Part shown: one piece after another, positions 1-10,445 of the stretch
Position numbering within the stretch: position 1 is the stretch's first letter
Layout of the letters: every line of letters starts with the position of its first letter
NCBI GenBank assembly: GCA_947095535.1
Contig: OX352773.1
Span: 104,423,948-104,487,947 of the forward strand
Reading direction: 5' to 3'
Length of the DNA: 64,000 bases
From: Poecilobothrus nobilitatus
Lineage: Eukaryota > Arthropoda > Insecta > Diptera > Dolichopodidae
Program-made: the position numbers and the translations under genes
Notes under the pieces: generated by a model
The model's database searches: none
What the model saw: only the letters and a program-made list of their open reading frames with translations
Told to the model about the DNA's origin: nothing

Positions 1-671
1 CGGAGATACATCTAAGTCCTTTAATGGCGTGTTTCTATATTCCGTGAGATATAACCACAATTCTTCATTATTTTCCTTAGCCTTTTTCAACATATCTTTA
101 GCCAATTGCACAGATCGCTCTGCTAGACTATTCGACGGAGGGTACTTGAGACTTGAGGTGGTAATTGTAATATCATATTCTTTCCTTTCTTTTTCAGCTA
201 TGATTTTCCATGCATAGAGAATAATTCCTGAAGAATTTCTATTATAGTTTGTGAAGTTTTATTCCTAAATGTCTAATAAATTTTCGCCTTTTATGGATTT
301 CCTAAACGACTGACATATTTTGCAACTGCTAATTAAATTATTTATTTTAACATTAATACCGGTCAGTATAATAGCTCTCTAGCTCTGTGCTGAGTTTTCT
401 CAATTCCCATATTATGTCCTTTTTGCAATAATTATAGCATAGAGTATCTCATAGAGCTAGGAACAAATATTTTTTCATTAAAGAAAATCACATCATTTTC
501 AACACTAATATCCTTTTCAAATTTCCAAAACGATTTCAAATTATCAGAAACATATATCTTCCTTTTGGGCCACCCGTGTAATACTATTTGTTTCAATTTA
601 ACTTATACTGAATCATTATTCGTGTCATTTCTCAACTTTTCATTGCTAACATTTATAGAATGTACCATTTC

Positions 672-941
672 CTAAACATCTCTAGCCGTCTCTTTATAAT
701 CTCTTTCGTAATTTCTTGACAAAATATTCGCTATATACATTTTATTTTCTGGTAAATATTTTAACGTTATATTATATTTCATAAATTTAATTTTCAGTCT
801 TTGTAATTTAGATGAAGCTATTTTAGCTTTATCTTTCATAATACCGAGTAAGGGTTTGTGATCCGTTTCTATTACAATATCCCTACCATATATCCAATTG
901 TGAAACTTTTCGCATGCATAACAAATAACACGGAATAACAA
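672..941 (-). pseudogene. Gypsy RNase H fragment
   Basis: Open stretch of 89 codons with the Gypsy RNase H/connection signature ETDHKPLLGIM, then LQRLKIKFMKYNITLKYLPE and an ILSRN end typical of the RNase H to integrase junction. It lies between RT (right) and integrase (left) in the order expected for Gypsy on the minus strand. Both sides are frame-broken, so it would not be made as part of a working polyprotein. The catalytic residues upstream of this piece are not in an open frame. Confidence 0.7.
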
Positions 942-1730
942 TTTGTAGCCATTATGTTCTTTTTTTTCAGATCCAGAATTCAGATTGATGATGATTTGTT
1001 TTGAGGAACTCCTATACTTTCAATTGTCTTAATCCTAGCAGTGTCGAATTCAATTCCATCTTTAGAAAATACGTGACCTAAAAATTAAACTTCATTAGCT
1101 CTCAATTGAAATTATTTTTTATTAAATTTTTAATTCAAGGTTTTGCTCTTTCCATAATTTGTAGTAAAACCTTGTCATGTTCTTCTTCAGATGTCGTAGA
1201 GATTAAAATGTCATTAAATTAAAATATTATCAATATCTTCGAAGATTCGTTCATTATATTTTTGGAAAATTTCTGGTGCAATTTTTAGTCCAAATGGTAA
1301 CTTTAGGAATTGATATGTACCAAAAGGGGTACCAAAATCAAATAACCTACTAGAATATGAACCCAAACCTACTTGGAAAAACTTATTTATGATTAAGTAC
1401 GTTGAATAATTTTTTACCAGCTAATTTTGGCAAAATTTTATTTAAACATGGGATGGGGTGATTTTCAGATCTTATGCATTTATCTAATACTTGCGGATCC
1501 AAACAAATTCGTAAATTTGTATTAGGTTTTGCAATCACCACTTAATTTGGTAGCCAAACAGTAGGTGTATTTCTCCGCGATGGTTTAATACATCCAGTTA
1601 CATTATCTTTTAATTCTATTTTAATATTTTTTAAGAAACGCCCTACACCTTCAAAATTATTTATAAAATTTTCTATAACACTATCCTTTGTTTGGAACCT
1701 AATTTCATTAATTCTTTTAAGTAAATTTAA

Positions 1731-2035
1731 CTATACACAAGTTGGCAACCCTAATATTGGCACTGAACTATTTTCTACTATAATAAATTTCTCAGCTACA
1801 GTTTTATCTTTTGCTGTACACTCTCGATTTGTTCCGCCTACTACATCAATCATACCACCATTATAAGCAATTAATTTCGAACATGATTCATTAATTTTAA
1901 TCCTATTATTGCCTTGCATTTTCTTAAAATCTGATATCGGTAACACATTAACTTCAGAACCCGCATCTAATTTAAAATTTATTATTTTATCAGCAATATG
2001 AATTGGTTCACTCCACGATTTTGAAAAAATTTTAT
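1731..2035 (-). pseudogene. Gypsy aspartic protease region fragment
   Basis: A minus-strand stretch upstream of RT reading LPISDFKKM...IVENSSVPILGLPTC. This resembles the C-terminal half of a retrotransposon aspartic protease, where an ILG-type motif precedes the linker to RT. The catalytic D(S/T)G triad is not clearly in frame. The stretch ends abruptly near 2035, where sequence switches to gag in the opposite orientation. Assignment rests on position and the ILG motif. Confidence 0.5.
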
Positions 2036-2465
2036 TAAAAAGTTGTTGTCGCCATTATTAGAAAAAGAAGATTTAACAGTAAGTAAAGCCATTGATATAT
2101 GCAGAGCACATGAAATTTTAAAAATACAATAACAAAAGCTTCAAAAACTTACATAAATACATCAGCTGACGTCTAAGCAGTAGAAAATAATTTTAGTAAG
2201 AATAAAATTTTAGGTAATACATTTTCAAATAATAAATTTTAAAATTTAAAAAAATTTTAATAAAAGTGAAATTGTAAAAATAGATGGTAGAATTGATTGC
2301 AAATATTGTGGTCAAAACATAATTACGGTAAATGTCCAGCCTTTAATAAAACGTGAAAAAAGTGTGGTAAAAGAAATTATTTTGGCATTGTGTGTAAAGT
2401 AAAAAATGTGAATGCATTTAGCGGAAAATCTGTTAGTTCTGAAACTTTATTCATAAGGGTAATAT
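2036..2465 (+). pseudogene. Gypsy gag fragment with CCHC knuckles, inverted relative to pol
   Basis: Plus-strand reading shows a capsid tail like SPLLEKEDLTVSKAIDICRAHEI near 2050-2130. About 2295-2400 carries a double zinc-knuckle region, CKYCGQ...GKCPAFNKT followed by KKCGKRNYFGIVCK, with one Cys replaced by a stop. These features are standard for insect Gypsy gag ends. The piece sits exactly between the protease (minus strand) and the primer-binding site (minus strand), the place of gag, but points the wrong way. This suggests a local inversion rather than a separate element. Several in-frame stops. Confidence 0.6.
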
Positions 2466-2636
2466 ACCTAAGTATTTTAGTTCTGTTTCAATTTAATAGA
2501 TTCTACGTCCACCTGTGTTGATTATTAAATTGAATGATTAATATGTTTGATTTCTGCTATGTTCTCCTTAAATCTTATTTATCCTTGTTTGATCTTTACA
2601 CCGGATTATATTTTTTATAAAAACTTGCTCATGGTT

Positions 2637-2655
2637 GATCCCGGTTGAGCCCCCA
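2637..2655 (-). other. Putative primer-binding site of G1 (tRNA-Pro-like)
   Basis: On the minus strand the 19 bases here begin TGGGGGCTCAACCGGGATC. This matches 16 of the 18 bases of the classic proline-tRNA primer site TGGGGGCTCGTCCGGGAT of retroviruses and many Gypsy elements. It lies ten bases inside a possible LTR end (minus-strand ...TTAACA at 2666). The orientation agrees with the G1 pol genes. The match to a particular tRNA of this organism was not tested. Confidence 0.5.
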
Positions 2656-2665
2656 TTTGGAAAAA

Positions 2666-3205
2666 TGTTAATTTAATAAAATATGTTGTACTATTTTAAG
2701 GCTAACAATTGTTTATTGATTAATAATGTATGTAAAATAAGCAAATACAAAACTTTAAAATTAAAATTATAATGATTAAATTAATGTAATGTGTATGTCC
2801 ACGTCCACGGCAAAATTATAATAGAACAGGAAGTGTTTCTTCTTTTATATTTTGTGCTGTCAAACCTTGCTGTTAATGACTCCTTTTGGCAGATATGTCA
2901 ACTATTAGTGTTGCCATCGGCTGTTCCATTTCACATTTACCTACTTAGAAAAAATATCCTCAGTAAGATATGGGTGTGGTACTGAGGGTATGGGTAAATA
3001 CCCTCAGTAAGATATAGGTATGGCTCATAAATATATCAACATAACTTGTACCTATCATTTAGAAAGAAAAAAAGAAGAAAAATAAAACAAAATACGTATA
3101 ATAAATATGTATATATAAATTTATAAATAATTTATTGCACCTACTTGTATTACTTCAAATGTTTTTTTTGTATGAAAATATAATAATAATAAAAAAAAAA
3201 AGAAT
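2666..3205 (-). repeat. Possible G1 5' LTR and unassigned AT-rich DNA
   Basis: Starts with TGTTAA, which on the minus strand would be the CA end of an LTR next to the primer site at 2637-2655. The outer LTR boundary could not be found, because the second LTR is outside the window. Within it, a short repeat around taccctcagtaagatat occurs near 2958 and 3000. The segment from about 3060 to 3205 is A/T-rich with poly-A runs and ends at the Polinton A terminus. No convincing gene; the 64-codon open frame at 2791-2985 has no recognisable content. Confidence 0.35.
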
Positions 3206-3990
3206 AGTAGATAGATAGGCACTTGGGCCAGACAGGTCAGTAGGTCAAGATCACCCGAAAATGGGTCAAACCGTAATTACGTCAGACAGGAAGTAGGTTA
3301 ATGTCATAAAATTAGGTATGACAGGCGGCGGCGGCGGGCAGACAAGTCTAGTTGTTTATAAAGATTGTATACTTGTTTTGAGTAATTGGTAAACATGGAA
3401 ATAGTAAAAAAAAATTGCTTTTTATTTTTGCTTGCAATTTTGAGATGTTTTTGGTTGCATTTTTGATATGTTTGCATTTATTTCCTTTTTGTTTTTTCTT
3501 TCGTTTTTTTTTTATGACAAGTATTTAAAGAAGAGGACGGAAAAACCATTAAATAATTGTTATGTAAGAATGTAAAAAAAAAAAAATTAATAAAAAGAAA
3601 AAAAAAACAGGAAATCACAAAAAATATCTAACGTGGTACATGTTTACTTATTGATGTATACTTGGCTTAAGTAAGAGGTGCATATGAGAATAATAAGAAA
3701 AAATGCTTTATAAAATTTAAAGAGAAAAATGTAAACAGAACAAAATTAGTGTAACTACATTTCTTTAAAATTTTGCAACTATTTTTAAAAATTAAAAGAA
3801 AAACTGAAAACTGGTTATTTAAATCTTACATTAAGATTCAACCTTGACAAAATTGATGCAATTTTGAGAAGAATTTATTTCTTGTTGTTTTCTTTTTTTC
3901 TATGAAGTATTTAAAGAAGAGGAAAGAAAACATTGTTAGTATCACCGTATAAGATGTTATTATTTTGTAAGAATGTTGGAAAACAAGAAA
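3206..3990 (+). repeat. Polinton A left terminal inverted repeat
   Basis: Terminal repeat beginning AGTAGATAGATAGGCACTTG, with a GC-rich GGC-triplet patch at about 3325-3345 inside AT-rich DNA. Positions 3206-3620 match the reverse complement of 60250-60642 at roughly 88% by eye. After 3620 a related block (tatgaagtatttaaagaaga, 3900-3920) repeats material from 3520, so the TIR has internal duplication. No gene seen from 3206 to 4242. This stretch would hold the promoter of the polB gene that starts at 4243. Confidence 0.7.
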
Positions 3991-4242
3991 AAAGAATAAA
4001 AAGCGATTCAAAATAAGTTAACTGCTTTTGGTACTTATAGTGGTACATAGTAGTGTAAAAATAAGAAAAATAAAACAGATTTGTTTATATATTTGAAATA
4101 TTATTTTCAAATAACAAGCAAGACATTATGCATAAATTGTGTAAAAAGTTAAAAAATGGTTAATAGAGAGAAAATTCTAAGATTGGAAACGTTCGCGGTC
4201 GGTTGTTTATAAATAAAAAAAATCGAAAATAAAAAATAAAAA

Positions 4243-5844
4243 ATGAATACAGAAAAATTCACAATAAAATCTATAAAATCAATGAATGTAAAACGATTCA
4301 ACATTTTTGGAAAAAAATTGGAGTTTATAATAAATCCAGTACCAGATAACAAAGATCCAATATATTGGATTAAAACCGGTATTGAAGAATTATTCAGCAA
4401 TTTAATTGAAGACCCTGGTGACAAAATTGGTGTCACTTTTGGATGCCAAAGTTTTTATGAACGTGGTCCAATCTGGATCAATTTTAAAGAAGCAAAAGAC
4501 CTTGATATTTCGGAAATTTGGAAGTTATTTCAAAAATTTTCCAAAGCAACTCTGAAAGATTATCTTCAGATACGTTCTCTATAAATGTTACATATGTACG
4601 ACTTCCATTCATAAAAAATCTGTTCACTACAATAAAATGCGAAAAGATGTAGGTCAATTTCAATTGAAAGCAGCGTTACAACTAATTAGACATTCAAATG
4701 TAAGCATCCCAGCAAAAGGTACTAGTATCAGTGAGTTCAAAAAATTTCAACTGTACCTCTCTAAATATCAAATTGTAGCTTTTGATTTCAGGGGAATAGG
4801 AAAATCGATTACTTTTCAAGGTGAAGAAGATAAGGAAAAAAGATTGAATTTGACATACGATGAAGGTCACTTCAATGTAATTACATCATTAACAGCAGAA
4901 TTTAGTTGTGATTACTTTTGCAAAACATGTAATGTGCCGTATAACAATTGATTGTCTCACAGATGTAAACAGTCGTGGTTTTTTTGCAAATCATCTCCAG
5001 CATGTGACGCAATTTTTCCAAATATTAAATGTGATGTATGCAATCGCAGTTTTAAAGGTCAAACTTCTTTTGATAATCATAAAGCAACATCATCTACAAA
5101 TAAAAAATATATTTGTACTCTTATAAATTCCTTATAAAAAATATATTTGTACAAAATGCTTTAAAGTATACAGAGCTGATGTAAATCATATATGCTATGG
5201 ACATTTGTGTGAAAACTGTAATACAAATGTTGCTTCAGATCACCAATGCTTTATTACACCATGAAAGGAATTAGCTGAACTTAAGAATACATTATATATT
5301 TTCTACGATCTCGAAACAACTCAAGATGATATCATCGGGGAGACACTTCATGAAGGTGTTGCAATAGGGGATATAATTGAACATCAGCCTGATTTATGTA
5401 TTTTTGAACAACGTTGCACGCATTGTATATTATCTAATGTTGTAAGATGCAATTTTTGTGGACTTCGAGAACATGTGTTGAAACAAAATCCAATACAAAT
5501 GTTTTTAGAATATATACTCAACCAAAGAAAAATATTTGATAAAGTTGTAGTTATTGCACATAATGGACAAGCATTTCATAATCAGTTTTTATTAAACTAT
5601 ATCTTAGGAAAAACCATCATCAAACCAAAACTAATTATGAGGGGAACAAAGATAATGTTAATGCTGTTAGATAACGTGAAAATTATTGATTCATTAAACT
5701 ATTTTGCAATGCCGTTATCTAGTTTACCGAAAGCGTCTGATTTAGACATAAATTTGAAAAAAGAATATTTTCCTCATATGTTTAATCGTAAAAACAATAC
5801 AAAATATAATGGAAAGTTACCCGATCGTAAATATTACTGTTATA
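4243..5844 (+). pseudogene. polB: Polinton A DNA polymerase B, N-terminal half
   Basis: First part of a protein-primed family-B DNA polymerase. It starts at ATG 4243 with a domain shared with the Polinton B copy (FNIFGKKLEF..., GVTF, ERGPIWINF). A Cys/His zinc-binding stretch follows at about 4905-5160, then the 3'-5' exonuclease: Exo I as FYDLETTQD at about 5300 and Exo II as AHNGQAFHNQF at about 5560. The Exo II aspartate that normally follows F is His here, so proofreading would be lost. Frameshifts or stops occur at about 4584, 4950 and 5137-5270. A LINE interrupts the gene near 5845, and it resumes at 8206. The open frame from 5475 to 6254 joins exonuclease and LINE residues by accident. 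Confidence 0.85.
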
Positions 5845-5866
5845 GGGGGGTAAATATTACTGTTAT

Positions 5867-7952
5867 AAATTTCAATAAAACCAACTTTCCCGGACCAATA
5901 AATTTCTTAAATACCTATGACTTCACGTTTTTATTTAATAATATAGACCTAAAGCAAATGACAATTAGGTTTTATGAAATTATGTTCGAAGGTTTTACTC
6001 AATTCGTTCCTATTCTAAAAAAAAGATCTTTCCAATCTGGCCCACCATGGTTCACAAAGGAGCTTAGATCTCTCAGAAATAAGAAAAACAAAGCCTGGCA
6101 TAAATATCTCAAATCAAAAGATATTAATGACTATAACAATTTTGTCATATTTTTTGATAATTTTAAAACGTCATCCGATATTTTTTACAATAATTATATT
6201 AATCAAATGGCCAGTAAACTAAATCTGATCCGAAAACATTTTGGAAATTCATAAATTCTAAACGTAATTGTGATGATTACCCTACATTTACGAATTTCAA
6301 TTCTCTTTCAAGTAAAGATGCTTTAGTTATTTCGAAGTATTTTCGTGAGTTTTTCAGCACTTCATATAGTGATTCTTCCTTTTCGCCAAATGAAAATTAT
6401 TTCTCCTTTATGGACAGTTGTCAAAAAACGTCTCTTAATGACATAAATATAAATGAAGAAATAGTTTCCAAATATCTAAATAAACTCGGTGATAATACTT
6501 TTCCCGGCCCTGATGGTATACCGGAAATAATTCTGAGCAAGTGTTCTAACATTCTCACCACGCCTTTAACATTACTCTTCAAAAACTCATTAAATACCGG
6601 ACTTTTTCCTCCTTTTTGGAAAATGTCTGATATCAGACCAATTCACAAAAAGAATGCTAAAAATGAAATTACTAACTATCGTCCCATAGCCAAATTATCT
6701 TCTATTCCAAAATTATTTGAACTAATTATAACGGGTTCAATTTATAATCACTGTTCTAATCTTTTAATTGATAACCAACATGGTTTTGTAAAACAAAAAA
6801 CTGTGACAAACCTAGTTGAAACAACGTCCCTCCTCCTCAATAACATGGAAGAAGGTTTCCAAACAGATGTTGTTTATACTGATTTTAGTGAAGCATTTGA
6901 TCTATTGCCACATAGTATTATATTACTAAAACTAAAAAAATATGGCTTCCCAGAAGTGGATATATTCTTATTTGTGCGATCGCTCTTATAGTGTTATATT
7001 CAAAAATGTGATTTCAAATTTTTTGAACACCGGCAAATTCCGGTGTTCCACAAGGTAGCCACCTTGGTTCTTTACTTTTTATTTTATCTGTAAATGATGT
7101 TACTTCTATCATTTTTAATTGTGAGCTTCAAGTTTACGCTGATGATATGAAAATCTTTAAAAAGATTACATCTAATTACATTCTGCCGTCCTTATGCAGA
7201 ATGACCTTCAAAACTTTAACAATTGGTGCATTAATAATTATCTACTACTTGATTTAAATAAATGCGCATTGTTATCTTATACACGTCGTTCTAGTCCTAT
7301 TTATTTCAACTATAACTTAGATGGTATTAGTTTACCTAAAGTTATTTCAATAAAAAACTTAGGTGTGTATTATGATTCCCAACTTAGTTTTAAAATTCAT
7401 TATAATAATATTATAAATAAAGCTAATCGTTATTGGGGTAAACGTTCTTCTAAGGAATTTTCAGATCCCTATGTTCTTAAATCGTTGTACACTTGTCTTG
7501 TAAGACCGAACCTGGAATATGCTAGTCAGGTTTGGTCTCCATTTTACGTGGTACACATTGATAGGATCGAGGCAGTACAGAAAAATTTTCTTAGCTTTGC
7601 CTTACGCCACTTGCCAGGGTCAAATCCTATTATTTTGCCACCATATGAACTAAGGCTAAAGTTAATTGATTTGTGTACTTTAAGTTTTAGACGTGAGGTT
7701 TCTGATGTTATTTTCATTACAGAGATTGTCAAGGGTTATGTTAAATCTACTTTAATTTCTAGTAAAATTAATATTAGAAATCTTCAACGCCTTCGCTCTT
7801 GCGATTTGTTTAAAACCTATAATCATAGGACTAATTATGGCAAATTTGAACCTATTAATAGGATGCTTATTATAGGTAACAAACATAAACTTAACATTGA
7901 CTTTACACTTTCAAAACATTCCCAAAAACAAAAATTATACAATCGCTATTAA
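5867..7952 (+). pseudogene. LINE reverse transcriptase (ORF2 C-terminal part)
   Basis: Reverse transcriptase of a non-LTR element, needed for target-primed insertion. Visible blocks are PGPDGIPEIIL (about 6506), MSDIRPIHKK...NYRPIAKLSSIPKLFE (6620-6720), NQHGFVKQKTVTNL (about 6775) and VVYTDFSEAFDLLPH (about 6870). The catalytic region reads LQVYADDMKIF near 7130 in another frame. The thumb follows as LVRPNLEYASQVWSP at about 7498. Stops and frameshifts at 6254-6410, 6991 and 7180 make it non-functional. The last open part, 7194-7952, is undamaged for 252 codons. No RNase H domain follows, consistent with Jockey or CR1-like groups; the exact clade needs a tree. Confidence 0.85.
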
Positions 7953-7954
7953 TA

Positions 7955-8205
7955 TTAGGATTATTTTTTTGTTTTTGTTTCTTGTTGCACTGTAAAGTAT
8001 ATACCTATGTATATGATTTTTAATTTTAATCTTAGTTCTAAGTTTATTTATACTTAACAATTATGTATTTTTTTTATAACTTTTATTGTATTTAACAATT
8101 TATTATTGTTTACTAGTTATTATATATATTATAAATTTTATGTAAACTACTTGTGCTAAGCAGTATAAATAAATAAATAAATAAATAAAATAAAATAAAT
8201 AAATG
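7955..8205 (+). repeat. LINE 3' UTR and (AAAT)n tail
   Basis: Non-coding 3' region of the LINE, with a run of tandem AAAT units at 8166-8203. It is duplicated nearly exactly at 10919-11165, so it is the reference for the transduced copy. Confidence 0.8.
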
Positions 8206-10258
8206 TAATTCAATAAGTTCATCCGAACAATTTCTTGAATGGTATGAAGAAAATAAAAACAAGTCTTTTAACCTCCAAAATGAACTTGTAGAATATTGTA
8301 TGAATAACGTAAAAATTTTAACAGCAGCCTGTAACAGTTTTTATTAAATTCAGACAACTATTTTTGGAAGAATGTAAGTTTGAGCCATTTTTAGAGGCCA
8401 CAACAATTGCTTCAGCGTGTAATTTGTTTTTTAGAAAGAATTTTTTAAAACCGTATACAATTGGACTTATAGCTCAACAAGGATATCCCTTATCAAAACA
8501 CCAGTCAATCATTGCCATAAAATGGTTAATATGGGAAGAAAAACAAAGAAATATAAAAATTAAGCATAGTGGTAATGGAAAAGAAAAAATTATTTTAGGT
8601 CTTCGTGTTGATGGATATTGTACAGACACAAAACAAATATTTGAGTTTTATGCCTGTTATTACCATGGCCATCCAAAATGTTTCAAAAATAATAATGATA
8701 AAAAATATGAAACACGTTATGAGGTTACATTATCCAAAGCTAATAAATTATGCTCTTTAGGTTATCAAGTAATTGGAAAGTGGGAATGTGAATTTCGAAA
8801 CAAAATGAGATCAAAAAAATACGAAGCATTTTTCTCAAAATTGGAGAACGAAAGTTTGATGCCACTAAAACCACGTGCGCGTTTTATGGCGGTAGAACAG
8901 GAAACACAAGAAGATATTATAAATGTGCACCTGGTGAGAAAATAATGTATATAGATATATGCTCACTATATCCTTGGGTGTGTAAATACGGAAAATTTCC
9001 AGTGGGTCATCCAAAAGTTCATGTTGGGCAAATTGAGTACAATAAATTAAATTTAAATGATACTGAAGGATTAATAAAGGCATTGATACTTCCTTCAGAA
9101 AAACTCTATCACCCGGTTTTACCTATAAATCAAAATAATAAGCTAATGTTTTCCTGCTGTCAAACTTGCAGCTCGGAAATGAATAATGATGGCTGCTCTC
9201 ATGACAATCGTAGTAGGTCAATTTTAGGAACGTGGGTTATAGATGAAGTAAGAGAAGCAGTTAAATAGGGATACAAAATTGTGCAAATATATGAGGTATG
9301 GTAGTATACTGCGAAACAATTTAATCCCCTTACATCACAACAAGGAATTTTCACTGAAATGATGAAAAAGTTCCTTAAAATTAAACAAGAATCTTCTGGC
9401 TGGCCTAGCTTTTATAGAACACCAAAGGAAAAGTGCAAATATTTAGAAAAATTTTCCAAAGTGAAAGGCATAAATTTACAGTTTAACGAAATAGAGAAAA
9501 ATCCTGGACGTAGATCATTAGCTAACTTAATGTTAAACTCTTTCTGGGGTAAATTTGGACAGAGAGAAAATCAATCAAAAACTGAAATCATAAATAAGTC
9601 TTATTATTAGAATTATTTACTCTTCTTACTGATCCTTCCAAGAGTGTAAATCAAATAACTCCAATAAACGAAAAAACAGTTTTGGTAAATTGGGATTATA
9701 AAGAAGAAACAGCTGAAATATTATTAACAGTTAACATTTGTATAGCTGCTTACACTACCACACAAGCTCGTTTAAAATTGTATTCTTATTTAAAGAACAA
9801 GGTTTGTATTGCGATACTGATTCAATAATATATATAGCACGTGAAGGAGAATATACTCCTCCAACAGGAGTTTTCATAGGAGATATGACAGATGAGCTTG
9901 AAGAATATGGAATAGAAAGTTACATTACAAAATTTGTCAGTGGGGGTGCAAAGAACTATGCATACAAAATATATAGTACCAACTCCAAATGTGAAAAAAA
10001 ACTGTTTGCAAAGTCAAAGGTATTCGTTTAAATTACAACGCTTCACAAGAAACAAAATTTTGGTTCTATGAAACAATTAGTTAAAAATTAAACAATTTTC
10101 AACAAATAAATATAACATTTCCTAGTATTCGTCGAACATACGATCACATAGTCATCACTGTTCCTGAAAGAAAGACATATCGAATAAATTCCAGAAAACG
10201 AGTTTTTGCAGATGATTATACTTCAGTTCCTTATGGCTTCAAAAAGAAAAAAATTTAA
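8206..10258 (+). pseudogene. polB: Polinton A DNA polymerase B, C-terminal half
   Basis: Continuation of polB after the LINE. It opens with SSEQFLEWYEENK and the Exo III region ELVEYCMNNVKIL at about 8285, where the usual aspartate after YCxx is Asn. Then a domain with GLRVDGYC and YYHGHPKC (8600-8680) and the polymerase palm: motif A IDICSLYPWV at 8950, motif B LMLNSFWGKFGQR at about 9530, motif C YCDTDSIIY at about 9810. It ends with VPYGFKKKK and a stop at 10256-10258. Stops and frameshifts at about 8345, 8945, 9268, 9610 and 10031 break it. The palm catalytic residues are preserved, so decay is mainly by indels. Confidence 0.85.
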
Positions 10259-10445
10259 AAATTATTGTTAATATATTGTACAAATTTTGTATTTTAAACT
10301 ATTCAATTACAGTATTGAAAAAAAATCTTTTAATTTTACCGTTTTTAATTTTTAGAATATAGTCGAAAATTTATTTACATATGTATGTATGTATATATAT
10401 ATATTTTATTCAAATTCACAGTTGCAGTTTAACTTTTCAATAATA
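10259..10445 (+). other. polB-integrase spacer of Polinton A
   Basis: AT-rich spacer between two plus-strand genes, with a TATG/TA microsatellite at about 10379-10410. No gene seen. Confidence 0.5.

Larger units (their letters stand above)
1..2035 (-). mobile_element. Gypsy-like element G1, decayed pol region
   Basis: Minus-strand remnant of a Ty3/Gypsy-type LTR retrotransposon. Read on the minus strand from right to left it gives protease (about 1990-1731), reverse transcriptase (about 1700-960), RNase H (941-672) and the C-terminal part of integrase (about 660-1, running off the window). RT signatures visible are LRICLDP near 1500 and TPFGTYQFLKLPFGLKIAP near 1300. Many frameshifts and stops separate the pieces, so it is a pseudogene. 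The integrase part matches 63415-64000 at the other end of the window, so two copies of one family bracket the nest in the same orientation. Family assignment is by motif recognition only. Confidence 0.75.
5845..8205 (+). mobile_element. Jockey/CR1-like LINE, 5'-truncated, inside polB of Polinton A
   Basis: Non-LTR retrotransposon inserted in polB. It begins near 5845, in the endonuclease-RT linker (PPWFTKELRSLRNKKNKAW), so the 5' end and apurinic endonuclease are missing. RT follows to 7952, then a 3' UTR, ending at 8166-8203 in a tandem AAATAAAT-type tail rather than pure poly-A. The 5' junction carries a short duplication: taaatattactgttata occurs at 5826 and again at 5852, separated by a run of G. 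The 3' part is duplicated at 10726-11421. Confidence 0.85.

Noticed and set aside
5475..6254. A 259-codon open frame
   Set aside because: It is an accidental fusion of polB exonuclease residues (to about 5845) with LINE residues, created by the insertion.
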